DNA of 64,000 bases from Porticoccaceae bacterium (GCA_902557735.1 CACEBC010000010.1:1-64000); one strand, 5' to 3'. Counted from the stretch's first letter, positions 26,312 through 36,194 are shown. The notes: generated by a model from the letters alone, not told the origin. Made by a program: numbers and translations.

Positions 26312-27145
26312 CTACTCGAGAATCGATTTCGGGAGAAATCTAGTATACGAGACAGGGAAAAATCGGCTAATCAAATCGAGGAACCAAGCCCCTTTTCCAA
26401 CATGGATTCGAATTTTGCCTTTGCTCACACCGGAAAGAATATGCCTAGCGGCTTCATCGGGTTGCGACCAAAACCAGGGTTCCACTCTTTGCCGTTCCTT
26501 ATCCGCCGAACTATCGATTCCGGCTGGAATAACTATCTTTGAGTTAGCCAGGATATTTGTCTTTATGCCGGAAGGGAACGCGCATGAAACTTTGATTCGA
26601 TTGCCAATCAAATGAAAATCGTGCCTAAGTGAATCGCTAAAACCCCTGACAGCGAACTTTGAACTGCAATAAGCAGACACTCTAGGCCCCGATACCAGCC
26701 CAAGAACGCTAGAGATATTAACAATATGTCCCTCATCTGCGCGCTCCAAGAGGGGGAGAAATACCTTGCAGCCATAGACGACCCCCCAAAAATTGGTATC
26801 AAAAAGTTCTTGCATATCTTTCAAGCTACAGTCTTGAAAAAAAGCTCCAAGACCAATACCTGCATTATTAATAAGGAGATCGACTTTGCCAAATTCAGAT
26901 TCAACGAAAAAAGAAAACGCTTTCATTTGTTCGTAATCAGAAACATCTGCCACAAATGTTTTTGTAGTCAAATTTCGATGGTAACTCGATTTTATGAGAT
27001 CAGCACGCACGGTTTCCAAAGAACCTTGGTCTATATCAGAGAGTATCACATGGCACCCCTGGCTACTGAGCGCATGTGCTAGGGCCGTGCCAATCCCGGA
27101 TCCAGCACCTGTTATGACTGCCCGTTTATTGGCGAAAGACTGCAT
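26312..27145 (-). CDS. Short-chain dehydrogenase/reductase
   Basis: This is a classical SDR of 277 residues with the NAD(P) motif VITGAGSGIGTALAHAL, DVSDYEQM, LLINNAGIGLGAFF and the catalytic Ser/Tyr/Lys (VNISSVLG, YCSSKFAVRGF). The C-terminal tail is rather long and hydrophobic (GAWFLDLISRFFPVSYTRFL), as in SDRs associated with membranes and often placed near lipid or alkane oxidation genes. The substrate is unknown. It lies 63 bases downstream of the thiolase gene on the same strand. Confidence 0.82.
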   Translation of the reverse strand: MQSFANKRAVITGAGSGIGTALAHALSSQGCHVILSDIDQGSLETVRADLIKSSYHRNLTTKTFVADVSDYEQMKAFSFFVESEFGKVDLLINNAGIGLGAFFQDCSLKDMQELFDTNFWGVVYGCKVFLPLLERADEGHIVNISSVLGLVSGPRVSAYCSSKFAVRGFSDSLRHDFHLIGNRIKVSCAFPSGIKTNILANSKIVIPAGIDSSADKERQRVEPWFWSQPDEAARHILSGVSKGKIRIHVGKGAWFLDLISRFFPVSYTRFLPKSILE

Positions 27146-27208
27146 GCTTCGTTCTCTAGTTAGACCGTCTGAATCAGAGAAGTATGATGAACCATTCCCT
27201 TCGCGCGC

Positions 27209-28390
27209 CTAAGCAACTTCAAATAATCCGGCAGCGCCCATTCCACCTCCAACACACATCGTCACAACCACATATCGCTCTCCGCGACGCTTCGCTTCCA
27301 TCAGTCCATGCATTGACATTCGCGCACCACTCATGCCATAGGGGTGACCAATCGATATTGCTCCCCCATTTACATTCAAACGCGCTGGATCTATTCCTAA
27401 CCTATCCCGGCAATAAATCACTTGCACGGCAAAGGCTTCGTTTAGCTCCCATATCCCAATGTCGTCTACTTTCAAACCATTACGTTCCAACAATTTGGGA
27501 ACAGCAAAGACCGGACCGATTCCCATTTCGTCTGGCTCGCAACCAGCTACAGCCATGCCTCGATAGATTCCAAGTGGTTCAAGGTTACGTTGTTCGGCCA
27601 TTTTACTATCCATGAGAACCACCGCCGCGGCCCCATCAGATAATTGTGATGCGTTTCCAGCGGTTATGGTGCCTCCTTCTCTCACCACTTTCAGGCCTGA
27701 AAGAGACTCGAGAGTGGTGCCGGGACGGTTACCCTCATCTTTCGACAGCGTAACAACTTCTTCGCTGACTTCGCCAGTTTCTCTGCTTGTGACCAATTTT
27801 GTGGCAGTGACGGATATTATTTCATCAGAAAATTTTCCGGCTTCTTGTGCTGCTGCCGTTCGGGCCTGAGACTCGACAGCATATTCATCCTGTTTTTCGC
27901 GAGCTATGCCGTATCTCTTGGCAACGACTTCGGCAGTGTCAATCATAGGCATATGAATAGCAGGAGCATTTTTCACTGCAAGTGGATCCATGGCTCTGTG
28001 TGCATTCATATGCTGATTTTGTACCAAACTGATCGACTCGCAACCTCCAGCAACCACCGTAGAGAAACCATCAAATGCAATTTGCTTCGCTCCAGTTGCA
28101 ATACTCATAAGTCCAGAGGAACATTGTCTGTCGACAGTCATTCCAGCAACGCTAACTGGCATACCTGATGCCATTGCAGCCTGTCGACCGAGGTTTGCAG
28201 TCTGTGTCCCTTGCTGCAGAGCGGCGCCAATAATGCAGTCATCCACTTCAGCAGGGTCTACACCAGCACGTGCGAGAGCGCCCTTTATCGCATGAGACGT
28301 CATAGATGGGGCTTCAAGGTTATTAAACGCTCCTCTATATGCTTTACCAATCGGTGTCCTTGCTCCAGATAATATCACTGCTTCCGACAT
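27209..28390 (-). CDS. Acetyl-CoA C-acyltransferase (thiolase)
   Basis: Thiolases cleave 3-ketoacyl-CoA with CoA, the last step of beta-oxidation, or run backward to condense acetyl-CoA. The 393-residue protein has the nucleophilic Cys in [11 protein letters not shown] (about residue 89), His in [18 protein letters not shown] and the acid/base Cys in [12 protein letters not shown]. The start is ATG 28390 with AAGGAAA upstream; the frame extends farther but without similarity. It follows an SDR and a MaoC gene, so a catabolic role is likely. The chain-length preference cannot be read. Confidence 0.9.
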   Translation of the reverse strand: MSEAVILSGARTPIGKAYRGAFNNLEAPSMTSHAIKGALARAGVDPAEVDDCIIGAALQQGTQTANLGRQAAMASGMPVSVAGMTVDRQCSSGLMSIATGAKQIAFDGFSTVVAGGCESISLVQNQHMNAHRAMDPLAVKNAPAIHMPMIDTAEVVAKRYGIAREKQDEYAVESQARTAAAQEAGKFSDEIISVTATKLVTSRETGEVSEEVVTLSKDEGNRPGTTLESLSGLKVVREGGTITAGNASQLSDGAAAVVLMDSKMAEQRNLEPLGIYRGMAVAGCEPDEMGIGPVFAVPKLLERNGLKVDDIGIWELNEAFAVQVIYCRDRLGIDPARLNVNGGAISIGHPYGMSGARMSMHGLMEAKRRGERYVVVTMCVGGGMGAAGLFEVA

Positions 28391-28439
28391 AATATTTTTC
28401 CTTAATAAATTTACATATATTTTTGAATTATATATTTTT

Positions 28440-29366
28440 TTATTGGTTACTTTGCAAAGATTGAACATAGGTCATGGCTTTACTAATAAATTTTTCAGTT
28501 TCCTTTCCTGCTGACTCAAAAGGCACATTTAACGTAGTGTCATTTATTGATTTTAAGCTCTCAAAAACCTTCTCTGGCGTTTGTTCACTGGGTGAAAGAA
28601 AAATCCCATCAGTTTCAAACATCTTGATACTAGCGTAACCGCCTGCTGCTGCCGCGAGAATCATTCTATTAGGCGCTTCATCATGACACAAAATTAGCGC
28701 GCCAGCCGTAACTGCTTCAATCGTCATTAACTTTAACACTGGCGGCGGTAAAAGATCCTCTGTCATTCTTGTCCCCGCAGTAGGAGCTAAGGCATTTATA
28801 TGGATATTATATTTACTTCCCTCCAACACAAGCGTGTTCATGAGCCCGATGACCGCCATTTTTGCCGCGCCATAGTTAGTTTGACCAAAATTCCCGAATA
28901 GCCCGCTAGGCGAAGTTGTCATGACAATTCGACCGTAATTTTGATCTTTCATTATTTCCCACACTGCCTTACTGCAGTTGACAGATCCCATCAAGTGAAC
29001 ATCCATGACTAACCTAAAATCATCTAGATCCATTTTGGCAAATGATTTGTCACGCAATATACCGGCATTGTTTATTAAAATATCAACTCGACCCCATTTA
29101 TCCATTGCCGCGTTTACCATAGACTCGACTTCGGCATAGTCTGCAACATTTGCACCGCTTGCAATTGCTTCACCACCAGCGGTCTCGATAGTCGAGACTA
29201 CCTCTCTTGCAGCGTCACTCGACTCACCGATACCGTGTCTATCACCGCCCAGATCATTAACAACTACCTTGGCTCCCCTAGCAGCAAGAGCCAAAGCATG
29301 CGACTTACCCAATCCATTCCCTGATCCAGTCACAATGGCTACTTTTCCATCAAAACTTACGCTCAT
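28440..29366 (-). CDS. SDR dehydrogenase resembling the peroxisomal multifunctional enzyme 2 domain
   Basis: This is a 308-residue SDR with [50 protein letters not shown] and [19 protein letters not shown] (Ser, Tyr, Lys). The NDLGG and AGILRDKSF signatures are typical of 3-hydroxyacyl-CoA dehydrogenases of the HSD17B4/MFE-2 type, which act on (R)-3-hydroxyacyl-CoA. With the MaoC-type hydratase upstream and the thiolase downstream it forms a plausible hydration-oxidation-cleavage set. A regular FabG-like role is a weaker alternative. Confidence 0.85.
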   Translation of the reverse strand: MSVSFDGKVAIVTGSGNGLGKSHALALAARGAKVVVNDLGGDRHGIGESSDAAREVVSTIETAGGEAIASGANVADYAEVESMVNAAMDKWGRVDILINNAGILRDKSFAKMDLDDFRLVMDVHLMGSVNCSKAVWEIMKDQNYGRIVMTTSPSGLFGNFGQTNYGAAKMAVIGLMNTLVLEGSKYNIHINALAPTAGTRMTEDLLPPPVLKLMTIEAVTAGALILCHDEAPNRMILAAAAGGYASIKMFETDGIFLSPSEQTPEKVFESLKSINDTTLNVPFESAGKETEKFISKAMTYVQSLQSNQ

Positions 29367-29445
29367 AGCTAACCTCTATTAACGATGATAAATAACATTT
29401 AAATCCCTATGTGTAGCGAAAAAAGATGCAAATTATGTTCTATTC

Positions 29446-29904
29446 TCATGCAACCATCTGCACGGTTAACCATTCCGCAACAAGAGCAGGCTTTTCTTCA
29501 CCCTTGATTTCAATGGTAACCTCCAGTTTGAACTCGAACTGACCTGATTTTTTTTCTTCAATGGATAGAACCTTGCCTTGGCCACGAATGTAACTACCAA
29601 CTTTTACTGGGGCGACGAAACGAGCTCTGTCCAAACCTTTATTTACCCCCATATAGATACCCTTTATTGTCAGATTAAAACTTATGGAAAAATACGAAAT
29701 CATTGACAGCGTAAGAAAGCCGTGTGCGACAGTCGTTCCAAAGGGCGTTTGTGCAGCCAGTTCTGGGTTTACATGAATAAACTGCCGATCTAGCGTGCAG
29801 TCTGCAAACTCATTGATTTGATCTTGGGTCACCTCAAACCATTCAGAGGGCTCAGTAACAAATCCGATGTAATCGCTAATTTCATCTCTTTCGATTGGCT
29901 TCAC
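29446..29904 (-). CDS. MaoC-like (R)-specific enoyl-CoA hydratase
   Basis: This is a hot-dog fold hydratase of 152 residues. It has the signature DRQFIHVNPELAAQTPFG, with Asp and His of the D-x-[NQ]-x-I-H motif, followed by TTVAHGFLTLSMISYF. Proteins of this type hydrate trans-2-enoyl-CoA to (R)-3-hydroxyacyl-CoA. The start is GTG 29904, chosen because of CAGGAGG eight bases upstream. It heads the minus-strand set MaoC-SDR-thiolase-SDR and is divergent from the acyl-CoA dehydrogenase pair at 30191; the 286 bases between must hold both promoters. Confidence 0.87.
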   Translation of the reverse strand: MKPIERDEISDYIGFVTEPSEWFEVTQDQINEFADCTLDRQFIHVNPELAAQTPFGTTVAHGFLTLSMISYFSISFNLTIKGIYMGVNKGLDRARFVAPVKVGSYIRGQGKVLSIEEKKSGQFEFKLEVTIEIKGEEKPALVAEWLTVQMVA

Positions 29905-30190
29905 TCTAGTATCCTCCTGTCTGAAATTGCACAAAATCTGGGAAGTGGTTAACGGAGGCGCATTTTACACTACCCAAACGATTGGAACTATCCATTGTTG
30001 GTTATTAATTTATAACGGAGTCTTCTCGATATTTTGGCTCTATCTCGAATTCTTGTAATAAAATAAAAAGCCCTAACAGGAGATCTTGATCCTTTAACTT
30101 AAGTTGCAGCTATTACTATTCACAAGCAGATACATTAACCAAAATAAGTGTGAGACAATACAGGTCCAACACAAGTTTGGGGCAGAATTA

Positions 30191-31408
30191 ATGACAAACG
30201 AACTAAGATATGATGAGACGGATATCGATGAGTTTCGGAAAGAAGTCAGTGCATGGCTACAGGCAAATAAACCTCGTGACCCAGGGTTTCTTCTACCTCA
30301 AACTTTTCTTGAGATAGGTTCTGAGGAGGTTCTGGACTTTTTACGTGAATGGCAGTTTAAGGTGTGGTCCGCTGGATATCTTGGCATGGCTTGGCCCAGA
30401 GAATATGGTGGTGGCGGGCTTCCTATCATTTATCAGCAAATTGCGGACGAAGAAATGAAACGCCTCCGAGTTCCCATACTTTTCAACGTGATTGGATTGG
30501 GCTGGGCTGGACCTCTGATTATCAACATGGGAAACGATTATGAGAAAAAAACCTATCTTAAAAATATCCTGAGTGCCGAGGACATATGGTGCCAAGGATT
30601 CTCTGAGCCAAATCATGGATCAGACCTTGGGAGTATTCAAACACAAGCGAAGCGAGAAGGAGATGAATACATCATAAATGGTAATAAAATATGGACTACT
30701 CTTGGCAACTTTGCAAAATATATGATCTTACTAGCAAGAACGGAACCCAAGACAGAACGCCGTTATGATGGGTTATCTTTTTTTCTCGCACCCATGAAAG
30801 TTAAGGGAATTTCGACCAAACCAATTCAAAAACTTACTGGTGAGTATGGTTTCACCGAGACCTTTTTTGAAGATGCTCGGATACCGGCAAGTAGTCTGAT
30901 GGGCGAAGAGGGATGGGGTTGGAGAATCGCCATGCTTACCCTCCAATATGAGCGCGGTGCGGAGGCCGGGGCGGCTGGTGGTCCAGCTATGACACCTATA
31001 TATATGAGCGATTTGATCGCTATGACGCGTAAAATTACGCGCGAAAATGAACCACTAATTAGTGATCCAGTCACTCGCGATGAACTTGTAAAGTTCATGA
31101 TCGAGGAAAAAGCGATATTACTGGGCGAAAAACGAGCAAATGTCCCTCAACTATGCTCAGATTATCCGCGGTCGCTTTCGTTATCCCATAAACTCCGAAC
31201 CAGTGAGCACTTTAGAAAGATGAGACAGTATGCCATTACCCTTCAAGGAGCTAAGGGAGGACTTTATGTTGGCGATGACGAAGCCATTCAAGGAGGATTT
31301 TGGCAAAGAGCCTATCTCAATAACTTTGGTATCACGATAGGTGGAGGAACGAGTCAAATTCAGACTAATATAGTAGCGGAACATGTCCTCGGACTCCCGA
31401 AGGATTGA
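30191..31408 (+). CDS. Acyl-CoA dehydrogenase, probable catalytic (alpha) subunit of a pair
   Basis: This is an FAD acyl-CoA dehydrogenase of 405 residues, with WPREYGGGGLPIIYQQI, CQGFSEPNHGSDLGS, NGNKIWTTLGNFAKYMILLA and, near the end, ITIGGGTSQIQTNIVAEHVL. The Glu usual in Y-E-G-T of MCAD is Gly here; the likely base is the Glu in QYERGAEAG, the position used by IVD and by mycobacterial FadE alpha subunits. The next gene, 32 bases on, encodes a shorter ACAD lacking that Glu, so an alpha2beta2 enzyme is inferred. ATG 30191 is chosen because the upstream extension has no family similarity. Such pairs act on steroid side chains or branched acyl-CoAs. Confidence 0.87.
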   Translation: MTNELRYDETDIDEFRKEVSAWLQANKPRDPGFLLPQTFLEIGSEEVLDFLREWQFKVWSAGYLGMAWPREYGGGGLPIIYQQIADEEMKRLRVPILFNVIGLGWAGPLIINMGNDYEKKTYLKNILSAEDIWCQGFSEPNHGSDLGSIQTQAKREGDEYIINGNKIWTTLGNFAKYMILLARTEPKTERRYDGLSFFLAPMKVKGISTKPIQKLTGEYGFTETFFEDARIPASSLMGEEGWGWRIAMLTLQYERGAEAGAAGGPAMTPIYMSDLIAMTRKITRENEPLISDPVTRDELVKFMIEEKAILLGEKRANVPQLCSDYPRSLSLSHKLRTSEHFRKMRQYAITLQGAKGGLYVGDDEAIQGGFWQRAYLNNFGITIGGGTSQIQTNIVAEHVLGLPKD

Positions 31409-31440
31409 AAACATAATTCTCGGCCATAGGCGGCGACCGC

Positions 31441-32568
31441 ATGAAAAATACAAACTTGGAACTTGCATTCACAGAAGAACAATCCATGGTTATGGATGCT
31501 GCCAAGGAATTTTGCAGAGAAAACTCAGATATTAAGACGGTAAGAGCTCTTCTGTCATCAGAACTTGGCTTCAATATGGAGATCTGGACAAAAATGGTAG
31601 AGCTTGGTTGGAGTGGTATAACCATACCTGAGAGTTTTGGAGGGACAGACCTTGGAATAAGCGCACTGATTCCTGTCGTCGAGAATATGGGACATTATCT
31701 TCTTACTGCCCCGCTCATAACCTCAGCAATCGCCGCTCAAGCAATTTTGCATTGCGGTACAACTGAGCTCAAAGATATCTGGCTCTCGCGCTTGGCAAAA
31801 GGTTGTATTGGAACTTTAGCGATATTGGAAAATGAAGACATCGGCTCAGCAGTAACAATGACCGCAATTGACAAGGGCGGCAAAATTGAACTTCGAGGAC
31901 GTAAGATTTTGGTTTCAGACGCGGCCGCTGCAGATTTCTTTCTAGCGCTCTGTAAATTTGAAACTGATCTAGTTCTAGTCCTCGTTTCATCCGACCAAAT
32001 CAAATCAGATTGTATATTGGAAAGAAAGCTTATAGATGAAACAAAACGAGCTGGGGATATTGATTTTAATGGAGTCGTCGTAGATGCAAATGCCATGGTG
32101 AAAGTTACGCCACGGTCGATTAAAGATTTGAAACTTATTGGTGCCCTGCTGCATGCCGCCGAGGCTACCGGCTGTTGTTCGGCAACTTTAGATAATATAG
32201 TCAGTTACTTGACGACGAGGACTCAGTTTGGACGGCTCATAGGCTCCTATCAGGCACTGAAGCATCCTACCGCAGAAATCTTGATTCAAATGGACTCCGC
32301 AAAATCGCTAATCTATCATGCGGCTACCCTGACAAGTAGCTCAAACTTTTGCATCGATACGGAGATCGCCTGCCGAATGGCGAAAGCACAAGCCAACGAC
32401 GCTCTGCTGTTTGCCGGTGACCGAGCGGTGCAATTTCATGGTGGAATGGGTTTTACTTATGAGTGCGATGCGCAACTATATATTCGACGAGCCCAATGGG
32501 CACAGCATCAATACGGAGATTCACAGCACCATCGTTTTCATCTTGCGGAGCTATTACTGAAAGATTGA
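31441..32568 (+). CDS. Acyl-CoA dehydrogenase, probable beta subunit of a pair
   Basis: The 375-residue protein has LELAFTEEQSMVMDAAKEF, WSGITIPESFGGTDLGISAL, and the C-terminal FAD/dimer segment VQFHGGMGFTYECDAQLYIR. In place of the catalytic helix-G Glu there is LLHAAEATG, aligned with no acidic base at the active position. This matches the non-catalytic partner in alpha2beta2 acyl-CoA dehydrogenases. It is on the same strand just after the 30191 gene. That the two associate is an inference. Confidence 0.84.
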   Translation: MKNTNLELAFTEEQSMVMDAAKEFCRENSDIKTVRALLSSELGFNMEIWTKMVELGWSGITIPESFGGTDLGISALIPVVENMGHYLLTAPLITSAIAAQAILHCGTTELKDIWLSRLAKGCIGTLAILENEDIGSAVTMTAIDKGGKIELRGRKILVSDAAAADFFLALCKFETDLVLVLVSSDQIKSDCILERKLIDETKRAGDIDFNGVVVDANAMVKVTPRSIKDLKLIGALLHAAEATGCCSATLDNIVSYLTTRTQFGRLIGSYQALKHPTAEILIQMDSAKSLIYHAATLTSSSNFCIDTEIACRMAKAQANDALLFAGDRAVQFHGGMGFTYECDAQLYIRRAQWAQHQYGDSQHHRFHLAELLLKD

Positions 32569-32709
32569 TGAGTCATGCCAATTCGAATGTCTCACGATAC
32601 AAAAAGATCTTCACTGTTTCCAGATTCGCTGCAATACAGATCAATGACGTGTCTTTCAAACCCCCAACCCCCGTCTCGCCATTGATCCGCGGACTATGAA
32701 TTGGAATTA

Positions 32710-34614
32710 ATGGAATTGAAAAAAAAATTATTACTTTTTTTAGCATCCTTGGCCGGCGTAGTTTTAATTTTGGTCACGAATGAGACCAAAGTCTTAATAA
32801 GTAAAGATCCTCAGGCCTCGCCAAAACTGTCAAGAATTATCGAGCCTGCAACCTTGAGAGCGACTGAACATGGACCCATAGTTGGTTCTAACGACAAAAA
32901 TGATACGCATGTTTGGTTTGGAATACCCTACGCTAGACCGCCCATTGGGAAGCTGCGATGGCGAGAACCTCAAACGGTGCAGGCTTGGTCAAAGGAATTT
33001 GAAGCCCTTTATAGGCAGCCGGGGTGCCTTCATTCCAGAACCTTTATAGATCTTAAGTCGGGAAAAAAACAAGTTTTTGCCGGAGCAGAGGACTGCCTCT
33101 ATATAGATATTTGGGCACCTCGTTCTGCAGCTGAAAATGCCGCACAAACCGAGGAGCAACTTCCAGTTGTGATTTGGTTAAATGGGGGCGGTGATAAAAT
33201 TGGGGCATCAAGCTATGTGAGCGGCTATGGATTTGCGGGAAGCCAGCAAGTCGTTTTTGTATCAGTAAACTATCGCCTAGCGCACCTCGGTTTTTTTTAT
33301 CACAGAGCCACAAGAAATACCGCCGAAACTTCAGGCGAGAGATCAGGTAACTATGGGCTCCTCGATATAATTTACGCGCTCAACTGGGTGCAAAACAATA
33401 TCGCAAACTTCGGTGGTGATAGCAAAAACATCACGGTCATCGGTGCGGCGGATGCGGGTTCCCACGCATCTGCACTCATTGCATCGCCATTCGCAGAGGG
33501 ATCTTTTCAAAAAGCGATCATTCAGGGCGGATCCATGAAATCCCTCTCAAAATCAGAGGCTGAGCATTTTCATGATGATGATGTACCTGGAGCTAGATCT
33601 AGTTCAAATGAAGTCATTTTAGATCTTCTCCTACTTCGAAAAGTCGCTGCAGACAGAGATGAAGCGAGGAGCGATATCAACACTATGAGTGATGAAAGTC
33701 TTAGAGCTTTTCTCGAAGGACAATCTGCAGAATCAATAATCGGTGTCGATGATGATCACCGAGGCGAGACAGGAGAGCTCCATAGTCTTGTTCCACTTCC
33801 TATCAGAGATGGTTTTGTTATTCCGGAAATGAGCCTCTATGAACTTTTTAGCGATCCGATTAGCTATAACAATGTACCCATGATAATAGGGTCAAATCTC
33901 GATGGCGTGAAATCTGTCATGTTGTTTGAACCAGATTATGTTGCCTGGATCCTTAATCGTGTGCCTATAATTAAGGATCGAGACTTTTTTAAAATGATGT
34001 CTAAATTACAATCTGATTTAAAATTCATTTTAGGTGTCCAAGAGCCGGTAAAACTGCTTACCAGAAGTCGAAGAGATGTTCAGGCGCTGCCCAATATCTT
34101 CGTCTATCGCTTCGACTGGTCTAATATTCAATCCAACCTCTTTGGAAATTGGAGCCAATTATTGAGGGCGAGTACTTCACTCGAGCTTGATTTCGTGCTT
34201 GATAATTTTCATCAGAGGGAAGGACTCTCCATCTGGTCGAGTGAGACAAACGATTCAGAGCGATACGCGCTATCAATGTCCATAATGGATTATTGGGGTA
34301 GTTTCGTTTACACCGGAAACCCCAGTCGTGGCCGATCGGGGACTCTTGAAGAATGGGTGCCTTGGCAAGACCGCTCAAAAAACACCCTGTTGTTAGATAA
34401 CCCGCTTAAAGGCCAGATACGCATGGAGGAGCTTCGGTATGAGATCGAATCATTCAAAAACAGAGTCATATCGTTACTCTCAGAGGTCAAAACAACCAGA
34501 AAGTGTAAAGTAGCCGCAGAAACACTCCAGAAATCAACGGCATCGAGCGCGCTAGTGCCGGACTATTCAAAATGGATCTCTTACCCCTCGCTTTGTCTCG
34601 ACAACCAGCAGTGA
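32710..34614 (+). CDS. Type-B carboxylesterase-like protein without the catalytic serine
   Basis: The ~634-residue protein has the cholinesterase/carboxylesterase fold: VWFGIPYARPPIGKLRWREP, EDCLYIDIWAP, VSVNYRLAHLGFF, NYGLLDIIYALNWVQNNIAN. The nucleophile elbow, normally G-E-S-A-G, reads AADAG (GAADAGS at residues 245-251), so Asp248 stands at the Ser position. The usual His in G-x-x-H-x-x-E-L is Thr489 (RASTSLELDFVL), the oxyanion motif HGGG is NGGG, and the Glu region is GSNLDGV. It is thus probably not a normal esterase. An N-terminal hydrophobic segment (KKKLLLFLASLAGVVLILV) suggests a membrane anchor or export signal. ATG 32710 is preferred to TTG 32701. Confidence 0.82.
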   Translation: MELKKKLLLFLASLAGVVLILVTNETKVLISKDPQASPKLSRIIEPATLRATEHGPIVGSNDKNDTHVWFGIPYARPPIGKLRWREPQTVQAWSKEFEALYRQPGCLHSRTFIDLKSGKKQVFAGAEDCLYIDIWAPRSAAENAAQTEEQLPVVIWLNGGGDKIGASSYVSGYGFAGSQQVVFVSVNYRLAHLGFFYHRATRNTAETSGERSGNYGLLDIIYALNWVQNNIANFGGDSKNITVIGAADAGSHASALIASPFAEGSFQKAIIQGGSMKSLSKSEAEHFHDDDVPGARSSSNEVILDLLLLRKVAADRDEARSDINTMSDESLRAFLEGQSAESIIGVDDDHRGETGELHSLVPLPIRDGFVIPEMSLYELFSDPISYNNVPMIIGSNLDGVKSVMLFEPDYVAWILNRVPIIKDRDFFKMMSKLQSDLKFILGVQEPVKLLTRSRRDVQALPNIFVYRFDWSNIQSNLFGNWSQLLRASTSLELDFVLDNFHQREGLSIWSSETNDSERYALSMSIMDYWGSFVYTGNPSRGRSGTLEEWVPWQDRSKNTLLLDNPLKGQIRMEELRYEIESFKNRVISLLSEVKTTRKCKVAAETLQKSTASSALVPDYSKWISYPSLCLDNQQ

Positions 34615-34769
34615 ATATACCAGCAAAAAAACGTCAGAGACGCTCTCAGACGATCTAGTTCCTGTAAATTTAGCAAATGTAGCTCATTGAGAAGCTGCAC
34701 CAACGACCACAGTGGCAGGCGTATTATCAAGGATCAAGATTTGGGACTGATTATCTTGACATGGAAACA

Positions 34770-35168
34770 CTAAAGTATCGCGAAAGCGATGTTACACCCC
34801 AGTATCACAAGGGTCAGAGATACACTAATTCGATGTAATAGCTTAAATCGACTTTCGTCCCCGTTATCACGGCTTCTATTTGTCATTGGAATCAATACAT
34901 ATGCAAGAAGTGCCAGAATCATTGACGCGATAGGCATTGGAATAAGCTCTGCTTGATCGCTATAGATCACAATCATCGCATTAACTGCGCTTAGAAAAGC
35001 GATCAGTAAAAAGAATAATGGAAATATCTTTCTTAGAAACAAGGAGGCATCTGGCCCTGAGAGAACAGTAAAAACAGCCGGGGCTGTAACGGCTGTTTGA
35101 AAGATTATTATTCCGATAACACAACCGCTTAAAATAAAAGGGAGATTTTCCATAAAGTTTCCAATCAT
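34770..35168 (-). CDS. TMEM205/DUF4149-like membrane protein
   Basis: The product of about 132 residues has four predicted membrane helices (for example NLPFILSGCVIGIIIFQTAV, IFPLFFLLIAFLSAVNAMIV, ASMILALLAYVLIP, ISVSLTLVILGCNIAFAIL). The layout, with a conserved early part (FQTAVTAPAVFTVL) and NRSRD in a loop, fits the DUF4149 family, whose function is unknown. Start at ATG 35168 or 35153. It is the third gene of the minus-strand trio after yccA and a 68-codon gene. Confidence 0.7.
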   Translation of the reverse strand: MIGNFMENLPFILSGCVIGIIIFQTAVTAPAVFTVLSGPDASLFLRKIFPLFFLLIAFLSAVNAMIVIYSDQAELIPMPIASMILALLAYVLIPMTNRSRDNGDESRFKLLHRISVSLTLVILGCNIAFAIL

Positions 35169-35193
35169 TCTAGATGTTCCGCCACATGACCTG

Positions 35194-35400
35194 TTAAAAC
35201 AATATTGTTGAAAGAGCAATCGTCGCTGCTAAAGCCAGACTGATCAGGATTATTTTCCACAGAGAGAATTGCCTTGTAGACCAATCGATGCGGTCTTCTC
35301 TGTCAAGTTGTTTTTTGGACGCCTTGAATCTGCCCAGGTAAAAGAAGACACCCAGGGACAGAAGCGCAACACTGCCAAAGATTAATGTGTTAAGTTCCAC
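35194..35400 (-). CDS. Small hypothetical membrane protein (68 aa)
   Basis: The frame overlaps the yccA-like stop: TAG and a GTG start share bases (TAGTG at 35402-35398). The peptide has a first hydrophobic segment (LNTLIFGSVALLSLGVFFYL), a charged loop (GRFKASKKQLDREDRIDW) and a second hydrophobic segment (WKIILISLALAATIALSTIL). No known family is recognised. The two-helix pattern, the coupled start and the absence of other genes on either strand here support a real gene. An upstream extension of the frame inside yccA is not needed. Confidence 0.55.
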   Translation of the reverse strand: MELNTLIFGSVALLSLGVFFYLGRFKASKKQLDREDRIDWSTRQFSLWKIILISLALAATIALSTILF

Positions 35401-36194
35401 TAACGACTTCGAAGTTTCATCAGTAAACGCAGAATCTCGAGGTAAAGCCAGATCAGTGTTACCATAAGGGAGAACGCACCGAACCACTCCATATATTTGG
35501 GTGCATTATACTCGGCGCCTTGCTCGATGAAATCAAAATCTAGTACTAGGTTAAGAGCAGCTATAGCGACCACAAACAAACTGAAACCGATACCAAAAAG
35601 ACCATTTGAATGAATAAACCCGATACCCGACCCAAAAAAGCTCATAACAAAACTCACTAAATAGAGGACACCTATGCCCATGGTGGCAGAAACAATCATA
35701 AGTCGGAAGTTTTCAGTAGGCTTAATAATACCCGTCTTATAGCAAAATAAAAGTGAGGCCAATGTGCCAAAAGTCAGACCAATTGCCTGGATTACAATAC
35801 CAGGAAATTGAGCTTCAGCAATCGCAGAAATACCTCCCATAGCTAACCCTTGGCCTAACGCATATATCGGAGCTGTAATTCCTGCCCAATGCTTTTTAAA
35901 AATTGTTATTAGGGCCATTACGAATCCAACGACACTGCCAATAATCATAAAGGGAGCTGCAGCGGCAGGATTTCCGGAACTGAAAAAAAGATTCCAAGGC
36001 CATGAAGCGGATATCAGAACTAGCAGCAACAGGATACCAGTCTTATTAACGGTACCCTCCAGAGTCATGAATTGAATTTCCGTATCCATAGATGCGTCGG
36101 CGAAGCCAGCAGGAGGTTCCTCACGGAAGGTGGCATCGCTCATGGCCGGATTTCCAGAGCGGCCAAACATCTCCAATGCACGATGATTTGACAT
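35400..36194 (-). CDS. Bax inhibitor-1/YccA family membrane protein
   Basis: The protein of about 264 residues has a ~50-residue cytosolic N terminus with a family-like start (SNHRALEMFGRSGNPAMSD), seven hydrophobic segments (for example TGILLLLVLISASWPWNLFF, MIIGSVVGFVMALITIF, FGAFSLMVTLIWLYLEILRL) and the conserved LDFDFIEQGAEYNAPKYMEW near the C terminus, which carries acidic residues linked to ion passage in BI-1 proteins. In bacteria the YccA branch modulates FtsH; others leak calcium. ATG 36194 is chosen because AGAGGA is 8 bases upstream. Confidence 0.87.
   Translation of the reverse strand: MSNHRALEMFGRSGNPAMSDATFREEPPAGFADASMDTEIQFMTLEGTVNKTGILLLLVLISASWPWNLFFSSGNPAAAAPFMIIGSVVGFVMALITIFKKHWAGITAPIYALGQGLAMGGISAIAEAQFPGIVIQAIGLTFGTLASLLFCYKTGIIKPTENFRLMIVSATMGIGVLYLVSFVMSFFGSGIGFIHSNGLFGIGFSLFVVAIAALNLVLDFDFIEQGAEYNAPKYMEWFGAFSLMVTLIWLYLEILRLLMKLRSR

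Noticed and set aside
30104-30190. N-terminal extension of the acyl-CoA dehydrogenase from 30104
   Set aside because: The extra 29 residues have no family similarity; ATG 30191 begins the known domain.
34615-34769. Hairpin between the carboxylesterase-like and DUF4149-like genes
   Set aside because: Only a 5-base stem with a long loop could be found; not a credible terminator.
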